Of a stretch of DNA of 64,000 nt, positions 25,401 through 37,689 are shown piece by piece. Both the position numbers and the translations under genes were made by a program. Position 1 is the stretch's first letter, and every line of letters begins with the position of its first letter. The notes under the pieces were generated by a model, which had not been told where the DNA came from, made no database searches, and was given only the letters and a program-made list of their open reading frames with translations. Source of the DNA: Sipunculus nudus (Eukaryota; Annelida; Sipuncula; Golfingiida; Sipunculidae); the NCBI GenBank assembly GCA_026874595.1, contig CM049306.1:74463642-74527641 (forward strand), read 5' to 3'.

Positions 25401-27200
25401 ACACATGGTCTGCAGCGCCGGATAGCGTCGGACACTCGCAGTCACATTCAGGGGTCGCATTGTTAGTCTCGTCAAATCTCGCGCCGTTTTTCGCCATACC
25501 ACGAAGACACTCGCCGTCGCCGCAAGTGGCGGCAGGGTCCTTACGGTGGGCGGCCGGCGTGTGCAGCGGTCCGTGACGGCCTCTCCGGGCCCCGTCTATG
25601 ATCATACATGTTGGAGGCACAGTCCATACTTTATTGCTTGCCGGAAATCTTCGATTTCCGCAAGCATATTGGTCAGTTGCGTATGTCTGTTTGTTGCTTG
25701 CCGGAAATCTTCGATTTTCGCAAGCATGTTGATCACCCGCGTATGTTTGTTTGTTTGTTTGTTTGTTTGTCTGTCTGTTTGTCTGTATGTACACGCGCTA
25801 CAGGCCACAGTTTTTAAGCAATCGCTCTGAAACTTATGCATCAAGTGTAAGATTGGTTCTCCTCGGAGCCTATTGTTTTTGGTCATGATCGGTCAAAGGT
25901 CAAGGTCAGGGTCACCAAAAAACCTAAAATTTTTACTTTCTTCATATCTTTGTCAATAATAATCGTAGCCGCATAATCTGTAGCTCATTTTATTCCTCAC
26001 TATGTTAGCTTTCCAAGTGCTGGCAAATTTTTCCGGTCAATGGTTACCATGGTAACGTATTTTTGGGGGAAAATCAGAAAATTCGAAAGTTTCCCTCCAA
26101 ATTTCTCATTTTTTAAGTTAGAGAGGCCTAGTTTTTTGCAATGCGTAGCATTTAATATGCTCTATGCGAAATTAATGTAAGTCTCGCAAAATCTCGTGCC
26201 ATGTGTCGTCAAATGAGACTTTTCGAGATTTCATTAAAAACGATTTAGAGGTGGCAGTTTTACAGCTAAGGTTCTAAAAGTGACATATTTTCTGTTTTTC
26301 TGTATTATCTCGAACTTGTTTTTTCATTTTTTGAAATTAGCCACCAGGGGGCGTGGTACTGGAAACACTGCAACTTACCATTTTTCTGCAATACCAAAAA
26401 AAATATTAAACGTGGCACAATGTTTACTGTCTTATCTGAAACTAGGATCGTCGGCTTATTCCTGCGTACGTGTAGCTTTGCGCTGCTGTTACCATGGTAA
26501 GCAAGTTTTGGGGTAAAACTTGGCAATCTGAAAATAATAAGTTTTTTGCTTCTATCTCTGTTAATATTTATACTACAAGTGTCTAGTTTTCTGCATGAGG
26601 TAGCATTCCCTTCCCACTAATGCAGTTAATTGCAAGTCTCGTAGAATCTCGCTCTGTTTTCCGTCAAACGAGAAATTACGAGATTTCACAGAAATGCATA
26701 TAACTTGGTCACCTTTTCGGCTAAAGAGGAGCAGTTTTCAGCATTTTGTTGCGTTTTGGGAGCTTAACAAGATAATAACTTATATCTCGCCACATCTCGT
26801 ACCATCTCCCGCCAAATGAGAATATTCGAGAATTCGAACAAATGTCTATATCTCTGTCATTTGAATGCCAGAGATTTTATTTTTCTATTGTTCAAGATTC
26901 ACTTGACTAGTTTGAAGTGACAAAATTGAATATCTCGTCATATCTCGCATCATTTCTTGTCAAACGAGAACATGGGACCATTCAAAGATACGCCTATAAT
27001 TCTGTTATTTTAATGCTGAAGACCTTTAGTTTTCAGCATTCGATAGCGTCTAACACTCTCGGTCACATTATGTGTTTATATTGTAAGTTTCGTCAAATCT
27101 GGGATCGTTTTTTCTTCAAATAAAAAAGTACATCCTATTGCCGTGACCATAAGTGGCGGCAGTATGTGATAGTAAATGTCGGCAGGGGCATTACACTTGA
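22450..27200 (+). mobile_element. Cluster of CTTGCCGGAAAT-headed repeat elements
   Basis: Each unit begins with a hairpin head (CTTGCCGGAAATC-ttc-GATTTCCGCAAG), then (GTCT/GTTT)n, then CTCTCCTGGCCACAATTTTG, AGGTCA half-sites, TTACCATGGTTAC, CCAGGGGGCG boxes and repeated ATCTCGCACCGTTTCTCG modules. Heads at 22466, 22528, 24081, 25635 and 25691. No transposase or RT was seen, so the family is non-autonomous. Open frames in it are not conserved between diverged copies. Confidence 0.8.
22528..25633 (+). repeat. Near-perfect 1,553-bp tandem duplication
   Basis: 22528-24080 and 24081-25633 are the same sequence as far as I compared them. The one difference I found is CGCATGTGG (about 23968) versus CGCAAGTGG (about 25521). 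Confidence 0.9.
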
Positions 27201-27548
27201 CAGTTGGAGCCGTGTTCTATGGGTGTGCGATGGCCCATGAAGAAGACTTCTATTGTGTTGTTATCGTCTTCCTTTGATTGCTGCTTCGTAAGCTTCACAG
27301 ACCAGCGCCAACCACCTGGTTGCCATGTGTCCTCAATGTAAACAACCTTTGCTGTTTTCCTTTCCCTAAGATATGTATGGTAGCCTGTTCACTTGTCCTT
27401 AGATTGTTTATTGTTGGTGTATTGAAGTAAAATAAAATGCCAGGTTTTCCTGCAAATTGATTGTAAATTGAATAAAATCATACAAGAACCAACCAATGTT
27501 CTATGACCACTATTTCAGATTTGAGATCAGAACAATTGATTTCTGCAT

Positions 27549-29345
27549 AAACCACTATGTCCAGATTTGATAAACTTTAAAGTGGTCTATATTTTTTTCT
27601 GAAGAAGTTGAGCTATATGCTTGGAGATGCCAGCCAGTGGGTGTGAATGGATTGCAATGAAACCCAAGCCAGGTGTTTGTGAAGAGTCTGGTGGAGATGA
27701 AGGAGGCCAGAACCTATTTGACTGTGTATAAGCATAAACTGGCCTGAAATCAGGTTTCTGGGGGAATGAAATTTTTGTTTGTGGGAACAGGGTAATATTT
27801 TCTTGTTTCCCTGTGTATACACCCTAAACTGGGCCTAATGACACCAAAACCAGGTTTGTGGGACCATCAGTACAGATTTGAGGGGGAAAAATGGATTTTA
27901 TCTGTATATCACTATGTTCACTGTGTCCAGATTTGGAAATTCAAACTGGTCCTAATTTTTTTTCTGATGGAGTTGAGCCAAATGCTTTGAGATACCAGCC
28001 AGTGGGTGTAAATGGATTGCAATGATACCAAACCAGGTGTGTGTGTTGAGTTTTGTGGAGATGAGGGGGGCCGGAACCTATCTGACTGTGTATAAGCATA
28101 AACTGGCCTGAAATCAGGTTTCTGGGGGCTTGAAATTCTTGTTTGTGTCAACAGGGTAATATTATCTTGTTTCCCTGTATATACACCTTGAATTGGGCCT
28201 AATGACACCTAAACCATGTTTTAGGGACCATCATTACAGATTTGAGGTAAAAAAAATGGATTTTCCCTGTATATCACTATGTTCACTGTGTCCAGATTTG
28301 GGAATTCAAACTGGCCCTAATTTTTTTTCTGAGGGAGTTGAGCCAAATGCTTGGTGATGCCAGCCAGTGGGTGTAAATGGATTGCAATGATACCCAAACC
28401 AGGAGTGTGTGTTGAGTTTTGTGGATATGAAGGGGGCCAGAACCTATTTGACTGTGTATAAGCATAAACTGGCCTGAAATCAGGTTTCTGGGGGCATGAA
28501 ATTTTTGTTTGTGGGAACAGGGTAATATAATCTTGTTTACCTGTATATACACCCTAAACTGGGCCTAATGACACCAAAACCAGGTTTGTGGGACCATCAG
28601 TACAGATTTGAGGGGGGAAAATGGATTTTCTCTGTATATCACTATGTTCACTGTGTCCAGATTTGGAAATTCAAACTGGCCCTAATTTTTTTTCTGAGGG
28701 AGTTGAGCCAAATGCTTGGTGATGCCAGCCAGTGGGTGTAAATGGATTGCAATGATACCCAAACCAGGAGTGTGTGTTGAGTTTTGTGGGGATGAGGGGG
28801 GCCAGAACCTATTTGACTGTGTATAAGCATAAACTGGCCTGAAATCAGGTTTCTGGGGGCATGAAATTTTTGTTTGTGGGAACAGGGTAATATTATCTTG
28901 TTTCCCTGTATATACACACTAAACTGGGCCTAATGACACCAAAACCAGGTTTGTGGGACCATCAGTACAGATTTGAGGGGGAAAATGGATTTTTTCTGTA
29001 TATCACTATGTCCACTGTTTCCAGATTTGGAAATTCAAACTGGCCCTAATTTTTTTTCTGAGGGATTTGAACCAAATGCTTTGAGATTCCAGCCAGTGGG
29101 TGTAAATGGATTGCAATGATAGCCAAACCAGGTGTGTGTGATGAGTCTGGTAGAGATGAGGTGGTCCAAAACACTATTTGCCTGTGTATAATAAGCCATA
29201 TACTGTCCTCAGCTGAAATCAGCTTTCTGGGGGCTTGAAATGTTTGCTGGTGGGAACAAGGTAATATTATCTTGTTATCATGGATATACACCCTAAAATG
29301 GGTCTAAGAACACCAAATACATGCATGTTGGACCATGAGTACAGA
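27549..29345. repeat. Satellite, about 365-bp unit, five copies
   Basis: The marker (T/G)TCCAGATTTG recurs near 27558, 27926, 28291, 28656 and 29020. Middle copies are the most alike and the outer ones more diverged, as expected from unequal exchange. Minus-strand frames of about 89 codons recur per unit, but 365 is not a multiple of 3, so no long protein results. Confidence 0.9.
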
Positions 29346-31560
29346 TTTGAGGTAACAAATTGTCTGTCTATAAATTAAAAAAAATCAAATATCAAACTGT
29401 TATAAACTGTATCAATATATTTAATAAAATCTCTTTTCATCCAATGAATTGCATCTTATTTTTTTATAAATAAACCATGATATTCAATTACATCCAGTAA
29501 TAAAAAATAAAAATAAAAGTTTTTTTGTTTTTGTTTTTTTTTGGGGGGGGGGGTGTTTGTGTTTTTTTTGCAGTAAAATCCAGGCTTCTCTTTGGATCCC
29601 GGCGGTGGGCGAGGGTACAATGGACACCACACAACATTTGAAAGAACATTTTTTTCTGCTGTTATTGGATGACCAAGTCTCTATGAATTTTTAAAAAAAT
29701 ATTTATTCCGTTATTCAAGATGACAGTGAAAATGACCCTATTTTTTCAATCATTCACCACTCTTTTCGAGCGTTCATCGAATAAGAAAGAGCCCGTCCCA
29801 CCGCATTTCCTGCGAGGGTTCGTTTCTTCAGAGTCCAAACAATCCTACAGGGGCGGGGTTTAGTCCATCTCGTCTTAAATTTGTGTCCGGGGCACGGCAA
29901 ACATTATGAAAGCGGACAAAAACTTTCATACGGCTGGTAAATGCGTTTATATGTAAACGCGGGGAATTCCCGGACAATTCACGGAGAGATTTTATATGCA
30001 ATGATACTTTTAATTACACGTTAAAATCATTTAAAATCTACCACTATATTACTCTAAAGACATTTATTCACTGTTAAATTACCGAAATAATAACCAGCGC
30101 AAACAATGTGGGACTGCCACTAACACCAATCTGGATCACCAGCTAACATTGACTACCGATCTTACATCAGACGAAAACGCTAAACACTATATATTTTTTC
30201 AACAGTTTACTGTGCAAACCGTAACAAAACCATGCAGGATATCAAATTTACAGGTTCTTAAGGAAATATGATACAAAACATAAATTGTACCTTTGCTCAC
30301 ATTTAATAATTTCATCATGATGAATTCTCCGCGAATTCTCCAGCTGTCCGCGTTATAGATGTATATGTATTTATTAATGACAAAAATTGACGTACAATTT
30401 TATGGATACCCGTATAATTGCGGTTTTCTGGACCGTCCCAGCCCACAGGTAGGATAATATGGATTCCCGACAATATTCTAATGACCGTTCCCTGAGCTGG
30501 AACGGGCTAAGAAGGTCCCTGTCATTTTTTTTAATTGTCAATTCCCAGGTTTTTCGGATAAAAAAATGGCCCAATCCTTCATTCAATCTCCAGCCTCTTC
30601 TGGCGTTCCGGGTTTAAAAAAGAGCCCGTCCCATGCCTATTTCAGCTAGGACTGCAAACTCTGGGGTCAAAACAACTCAACTACGGCTTGGGATTACTAC
30701 CTTTCCTCTTAAATTTCCATCGCGCCCGTGTCAAGTGTACCGTTTCATTCACAAACGTGCGGCAGGCGCCAAAAAATTTGACAGCACCCCTTTCGGATGC
30801 CAGAATATATTTTTATATATCAAGTCCTAACCCACCACGGAACTAGGGCCTCAAATTTTTTTATCTTATTACTTACCACTTCAGACTCCTTAAAAGCCTC
30901 TCCTTTTTTAACCAAAGATTCCAACTTTTAAAATATATTAAATTTCACATTACAGATAACCTACACCAAGGGGACATTACAGTTAATCCGTGATGGGCAG
31001 GACTTCTTGGAATTTTATAATTCCCGGACGCAGGCTGACCGACTGCCTTTTTTCTTCAAGGACAGCCCTAATTTAAGCCATCATCAGACTTGAAGATGTC
31101 CTCAGGCCGACCTATTTGTCCAGGAATGAAAGGTCACGTCTCCCTTACCCAGAGGTCGGGTCTCTGTCTAACACGAACGCGGCTTCGCTTGCATTTCGGC
31201 ATTCTGGACGTTCAACTCTTCAAGTTTCTTTTTCAGTGCTTTTCTTATTTCCAGCACTCAAGAATAGGAGAACTGCCAAGGATTCAGTTGGACTTCCATT
31301 ATTTTTATTTCTGTCCAAAAATGGATTATCCTGTATAGGATGGCTACTTATAATAACACTATTAATGTCTCTCTATCCGTCTGTCTGTCTGTCTCTCTGT
31401 CTGTCTCTCTGTCTACTCCTCTTTGACTTTTGAAAATCAGCAAGACCTTATTTATACGTGCTACTGTTTTCCCCATGATAGAGGTTTTTCATCTGATCAG
31501 ATCCAAATGTTTCCTGTCTGTCTGCCTAGTAACTGTCCATGTATTTCGCTCTCTTATTTC
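29346..31560. other. No gene seen; repeated AAGAGCCCGTCCCA block
   Basis: 29785-29900 and 30618-30735 share AGAGCCCGTCCCA, then TTTC.GC.AGG and TCTTAAATTT. A G-run lies at about 29542. No domain recognised in the open frames. Confidence 0.45.
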
Positions 31561-32640
31561 CGGTAACTTCCGGCAAGCGTTCGACCTCAGGTCGTCTAGT
31601 TTGTTTATTTGTCACCACTCTCCTGGCCACAATTTTGCCACAATAACCTTGAAACTTACAGGGATGTTCGAAAACATAATTTTTAGGTGCCCTATTGTTT
31701 TTGGTCAACATTGCTCCAAGGTCAAGGGTCAAGGTCACGACAGGTATGGTTAACGGTTTTTGCACTATAACTTCGCCATAAATAGGCTTATCCACTTCTG
31801 CAATAGCTCATTTTTTTCGTCATCACCTGGCCTTTCTTTTGACATGTAGCTTACTTAAATTTGCCGTTACCATGGTTACATTTTTTGGGGAGAAATCATG
31901 GAATTTCATGATATTTTTCAAATTTGCAGCAATCGCCCTGATTCTGAGATATTTTATGTAACATAAGAATATCTCGAAATTGTTTTTTCCGATTTTGGAA
32001 ATGGCCGCCAGGGGGCGTTGCAGATGAAAAAACATGAAAATTTGTTTTGGTGCTATACCTCCACAACTATTAAACATTGGGCCATTTCCATCACAGCACC
32101 TTAAACTAGAGTCCATGGGCTTATTTTTGCGCATAGGTGAAAAAGTGCGCTATTGCCTGATTTCTCTATTTTTGGGGTAAAACTTTTGAATTTTGAAAAT
32201 ATGCAGTTTTGAGCTTCTAACTCTGTCAGTTTTTATGCTAAGGAGGTCAATTCTTTTGCAACTTGAAGCCCTTGGTGAGTTCTTGGTGATCCAATAAAAA
32301 ATCTCGCCAAATCTCGCACCGTTTCTCGCCGAATGAGATTTTCGCGGTTTCAATGAAAGGTGCCCTAGGGGCCACAGAATTGCAGGAATCGTTTTGAAAA
32401 TGATACCTCTTATGTCACGCATTAATATCTCGAAGGCAGTTTTTCACCTTTGGGAAAATGACCGCTAGGGGGCGCTCCACTGCAACCCCATACCTAGTAT
32501 AATTGTTTAGCCATATCTCCAAAACTAAACATTTAAGATACATACGCTGTACACCATATGAATGGGCATTTCATGGCCTTTCTGCCCATGGCCTCTTTTG
32601 TTTAATTATGCACGGTCCCCACACGTTTTAGCAACTTTGT
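31560..32640 (+). mobile_element. Diverged copy of the CTTGCCGGAAAT repeat family
   Basis: Begins CTTCCGGCAAGCGTTCGACC, then follows 22618-23300 closely (CTCTCCTGGCCACAATTTTG onward). It carries CCAGGGGGCG at 32009 and CTAGGGGGCG at 32465. Confidence 0.8.
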
Positions 32641-34112
32641 AAAAAATGGAAACCCGCATGCACGTATACATATGCCATCACGCATGCATGCACGCGTTTT
32701 AGTATGAAAGACAGACACGCTTTCCCATGACTGCAAAAATTATAGCCTTCGCCGTATAAAATATGTAACTACAGACACTCTTTGCATGACATGCAAATAA
32801 AGCACACACTGTGTCCCTTTCATAAGTAACATGCATTCAGTCCGGACCTGCTTTTTTTCAGTCCGCGCCTGTGAATTAGGCCCACACGGTTGCTATGGTG
32901 GTTGTCACGGAAGCTTTCGGGCTCTGTAACCTGCACGCGGGCCCGTTTGACATTTCTGTTAAGAGGAGGAGAAACGCAGGGATTGGACATCGCTTGATTT
33001 GACGCATCCATATATGAGTCCATATGGACATTTTATATGCCAGTTTCAGAAAGTCATAAGACACAGCCTATATGTTCCTGTACCCCCTCTTTTGTTAAAC
33101 ATTGGTAAACAGAGTAAAAAATGTTACATTTACCCTACATATGCGCGTCACTCTTCACAGCAGCTCCTAATGAGTTTAAACAAAATGTAACAATCTTGGT
33201 CCTGTCGAAGCGCGTGTCCCAGTCAATGTATTGATGTGGTCATGTGCATGCGAAGATATGTTTTCTCCTGTGATTACTTATATACATGTACTAGGCATAT
33301 ATCTCTGGTGAAAAGGTTAGTAACTGTTTAATGACGAGGATACGAATTTAATTGTATAGTTCTTTTAATATTGTACCCATGTTGAAAATGAACCAATGGA
33401 CATTCACTTGCATTCAAAGATGCAAGATCGCTGTTATGGATGTTAGTTACAGATTTGTTGTACTGACAAAGCGCGAACTCGACTCAAATTTTGTTGATCG
33501 ACATATATATTCTCATTATTCAAATGAAAAAGAATACCGAAAAACATCAAGAATCTACCGAAATACAATGAAAGGTAGGCCTACATTCTTGAATAATTAA
33601 GCTGTTCATTAAAGTAAAAGGGAAGATGCATCTTTTGGTAATTATTAAAACAAATAAGAAAAATTCACTTGGAATCACACATGCATGAGATAGTATATGG
33701 GACTTGTATATTCTATGGTTAATGTGTGACTTAATGACCACCATGAATAAGTAATAATAAGAATACGATCATTACACTGTTTATTTCAACAATACACAAG
33801 ATAAATAATATTCATTGACAATATATAATAATATACGAAGTGTTAACTTTCAATAGTTATAGTTAAAGTAAAATTAATACTTACTTTATTACAGATTAAA
33901 GGATATTATTTTCATGTAAATAATATCTGGATGTATCGCATGCAGTGTCTTTTTTTTACTAAAAACAAATACAACATTTATCTCACAAATTCACCATAAG
34001 ATTTTATTGACAGTTCTCATTGTCATATATACAATATACTTAAATTATTACATACGGAACATGAAAGTTAAAAGGAAGATTTAAAAAAAGTATTGCCATA
34101 GGCCTATGAAAC
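32641..34112. other. No gene seen
   Basis: 32640-33000 is richer in GC and CpG than its flanks. The frame at 33352-33600 has no recognisable domain. Confidence 0.4.
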
Positions 34113-34310
34113 TTGAACTTGGAGAGCGGCACATTTTATTTTACCCTCCAAGAGAAGCCAAGAAAGGATTACTGGCAGAACAGTGGGATTTGGGCCGCTC
34201 ATACAGGTCTTACCCACCAGTATATAGTATATGTCTTATACATGTACATAAATGACCTGTGTGGCAGTTTTGACCCCACCATACTTGGGTTTTGTTACTT
34301 AAATGATATT
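34113..34310 (+). pseudogene. Reverse transcriptase palm fragment
   Basis: Reads VLYMYINDLCGS, then [11 protein letters not shown]. This corresponds to the RT YINDL block followed by the F-x-Y-x-DD catalytic block, here mutated to YLND. It is cut off by the (TA)n tract at 34325. A dead LINE relic. Confidence 0.6.
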
Positions 34311-34317
34311 ATTTTGT

Positions 34318-34324
<7 letters not shown>

Positions 34325-34360
<36 letters not shown>

Positions 34361-34423
34361 TATATATATATAATACATATATATATATATACATCTATAA
34401 ATACACATATATATATATATATA

Positions 34424-34474
<51 letters not shown>
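34325..34474. repeat. Compound (TA)n microsatellite
   Basis: Long TA tract with TACA and TAAA interruptions. Confidence 0.95.
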
Positions 34475-34476
<2 letters not shown>

Positions 34477-34779
34477 ACTGGTCAAACCACATCTTTTAAC
34501 AAAATAAAAAAGATTTAGGACTCTCATAGATAATATCCGTATCATACATGCATTGAATTTTTCTTTTCTTCTTGTGTATAAACAGGGTGGTTCCTATTTA
34601 AAATATCAATATACATACAGACAATCTTTAAAAATGATTTCAATTTCTGTTACACGCCTGTTTTATTCAATAATTCACTCAGTATATTCAATTTAAGTTA
34701 ACATACTTGATATATATAATTAACCATTTTGTGATGTTCACACGTCATCTGTGATTTAAATGCCCATATTTACAGGAAT

Positions 34780-35620
34780 TCTGTAAAATAAATGTCCCTC
34801 GGTGCCATGGTTTTGGCCATGATCTGTGAAAGGTCAAGGTCACAAAAACCCCAAAAATAGTTTTTTTCCCTCATATCATTGTTAATTTAAGTCGTATCTA
34901 CTTCAACCCTAGCCCATTTTCATTGTCATTCCCAGGCCTTTCTTTTGGTGTGTAGATGCCTCAAATTTGCTGTAACCTCAATTACGCATTTTGGGGGGAA
35001 ATTCATGATCGGGTCTTATTTTTCTAATTTTGGGAGTTTTAAAGCTAGAGAGGTCTAGTTTTTTTGCATCAGGTAACATACAAGAAGAGTTATTTGATTA
35101 TATTACAAGTCATCATGTCAAACGAGATATTTCGAGATATCGCTTAGTAATAGCATGAGTCCACAAGTAAGCAGGAATCATTTTGAAACTGATATATCTT
35201 ATATCTTACAGTATTATCCAAAAGCAGTTTTTCATTTTCCGGATATGGCCGCTAGGGGGCGCTTGATGCGAACCTCCCCAACATATCATGTTTTAGCCAT
35301 ATCTCAGAAATAATCAGCCTCAATTACATAAACTATAGCTTATTTTCTTCGTCTGAGTATTCTCCATAACCAGGTAAAGTCCTCTGGTGTCAATCTTGTG
35401 TCACTTTGTCAGTATGTCTGTCTGTTTGTCAGTTAATGTAAGCTGTCTCTGCTTTCATGTTTTTATTTGAGATATATGTCGTTCAACAGGCCACAGAATT
35501 CGAGAAATCACTCTAAAAGTAACTAAAAAATATAGAAAACCGACAGTTTGATCTTTCTGTCCGTCTGTCTATCATTTTAAAATTCCGGCAAGCGTTCGAC
35601 CTATGGTCGTCTAGTTTTTT
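34780..35620 (+). mobile_element. Strongly diverged copy of the CTTGCCGGAAAT repeat family
   Basis: Contains GAAAGGTCAAGGTCAC, TCTTTTGGTGTGTAG, a CTAGGGGGCGC box at 35253 and a terminal TTCCGGCAAGCGTTCGACC at 35583. The last two motifs link it to the 31.6 kb copy. Confidence 0.7.
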
Positions 35621-35760
35621 TTTTAACTCGTATATTTCCACACAATGTAACTGTACCGGTATTCAGAATTACTGAAATCATGAATGAAAATGCTCAATAC
35701 TGACTCGATAATACGCGAAGCATAGAACCGTGTCTCTAGCGGTCCATAGAGAAACACAAT

Positions 35761-35762
<2 letters not shown>

Positions 35763-35802
<40 letters not shown>
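35763..35802. repeat. (CT)n microsatellite
   Basis: About 20 CT units directly upstream of the CRELD promoter region. Confidence 0.95.
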
Positions 35803-35808
<6 letters not shown>

Positions 35809-35819
35809 TATAACAATAG

Positions 35820-37542
35820 TAAATAAAAATAAGGATTATAAAATTTAATGATAATTCTTTTCACTTTTGAACCGTAGTGGTAAGAAAATTCGCCCATGTT
35901 TTTTTTTTGTTTCATTTATAACAATGCATTTATTAAATCTCAAATAAGTTAGATCATTCATACGGGACTGAAGGGACGCAAAACGTGTAGTGTCAAGGCT
36001 GAATCCAATAAATCACATAATTTATGCTTATAAGTACGGTACTATTTTCAGAGGGTTCCTCTCGATTAATATTTATTTAAGCGCTACTGGTTGTTGTTTA
36101 AGTCTGTTCCCATTTCCCATGTCCCATGCTGCTTTGCGCGTGGCCTGTGAGTTTGTGTTCATGGGCGAGCTATTTACGCCCCAAACGACCAAGGGTGCCA
36201 GCCAAGAGATATGAATGCCTTGAATACAGCATTATTTTATAATTAACATGATTATCTTACGTCAGTTATCAACTACTATCGAGCGAGTGTTAGAGATATC
36301 TTTTCGTCATCAAACGTCAATGTTTGGCGTATTTACGGCAACAAGGTCAGGGGTCAGAGCTGACAGTCATGAGCCATTTTAAACATCGCTATAATGCGAT
36401 CACTTTTGCGCAGTTTGTTAAAAGTATTAAAGAAAATCACATTTTTATAATGTAGAAGACGCCTTTACATTTGTCCTGATGAAGGAAACAAACACCAAAT
36501 ACAGTATGTTACATATATTCCTTTATTTTATTCATCAGTCACTTACCTGGATATGACTGGTCTCTTTCGACACCATGTCCGCCAGTTTGGACATGATTCA
36601 GTGAGATGAAAAACTTTTCAAGCAGTCGAAAATTAGAGGAAATTTAGAAATTAATAACCTTGAATATTTTTGGAGGTCATATAAATAGAGGGATCGAACA
36701 ATTGGATGAAATATGGTATGTACTTAAAAAAATTACTTCCAAATATTGAAAATATATCTTGTAGTTGTATTTTAAATTTTGTATTAAAAAATAAAACCAC
36801 ATCATTTAAACCGTTCCATCATGAGATCTTTTTGTAGTGATGGAGACTGTTTCCTGTATTTTCAAACACAGTTATAATTTATATATAACTATATCATTTT
36901 AATATAAAGAATGTAATTAAGACATGAATGAAAGCCATTTTTGCTAGCCATATTTAAATAATCAGAATAAAACAAATTAAAACAATACCTTGCAGTTGCA
37001 TATGGTAAGGGAACGAAGAGTTTCATAATGTTAAAGAAAAAATCTTTATTATTATGACAAGGCAAAAAAGAGGCATGAGAAAGAATATTAAAAAGAAACA
37101 CAATTATTAGGTATATCATTTTGATGTAAAATAGAAGCAAAGAATTTGTAAAAAATATGACATATCTACTGATATTAAAAAAAGTAATATCAACAAACCA
37201 AAGCATTTCCATTGCCTTGTATAATCTGGATAAAGTTTCTCATAAAATAAAATATGTTTGATAATATCATATTTCATTTTTATTAAAAATGAAGTATTAA
37301 GTGTTAACAGATAAACAGATGTAAAGTTTTCACTATTTGTGTGTTAAAAAAGAGTAAAAGCAGCTGTTGCAGTAAAAGTATTAATGGTCTAGTAGTGGTC
37401 ACACAGCATTTATTATAGAATTTATAGAAATAGCAAATCTACTGATTGCTTTGTATGATGATTGACAATTTAGTCCTTCATAATATCAGTCAGTCAGAAA
37501 ATTTAAATGTTTTATAGGTCTGTTTTTGGTTTTTTTTTCCAG
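35820..37542 (+). promoter_or_regulatory. Region upstream of CRELD, candidate promoter
   Basis: The transcription start must lie here or further upstream, because exon 1 begins at an acceptor site. The stretch 36110-36430 is less AT-rich than its surroundings and contains TTACGTCA (36257-36264), an ATF/CREB-like site. I found no full ERSE (CCAAT-N9-CCACG), which might have been expected for an ER-stress gene. Confidence 0.25.
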
Positions 37543-37689
37543 GTCAACAGAGATTGAGGTTAACATACAAGAAGAATGCAGTGGTCTCTGAGGGTGATAG
37601 CTTTATACATCTGTGTTTTAACACCGGTCACTCTTGTGACAACAGAAAAATGTGATACATGTAAAGATATTGTCAAGAAATTTGATGAG
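37543..37689 (+). CDS. Creld: CRELD exon 1 (start codon, signal peptide, CxxC)
   Basis: A strong acceptor (T-rich tract then CAG at 37540-37542) precedes this exon, so the 33 nt before the ATG at 37576 are probably 5'UTR and an upstream non-coding exon should exist. It codes for residues 1-38, ending ...[13 protein letters not shown]. The donor is gtcagt at 37690, phase 0. Confidence 0.9.

Noticed and set aside
27613-29291. Minus-strand frames of about 69-96 codons recurring in the satellite
   Set aside because: They follow the 365-bp period, are not joined in frame, and have no recognisable domain.
34303-34545. Extension of the RT fragment into the (TA)n tract
   Set aside because: The frame continues only because TA repeats lack stops in it; homology ends at about 34310.
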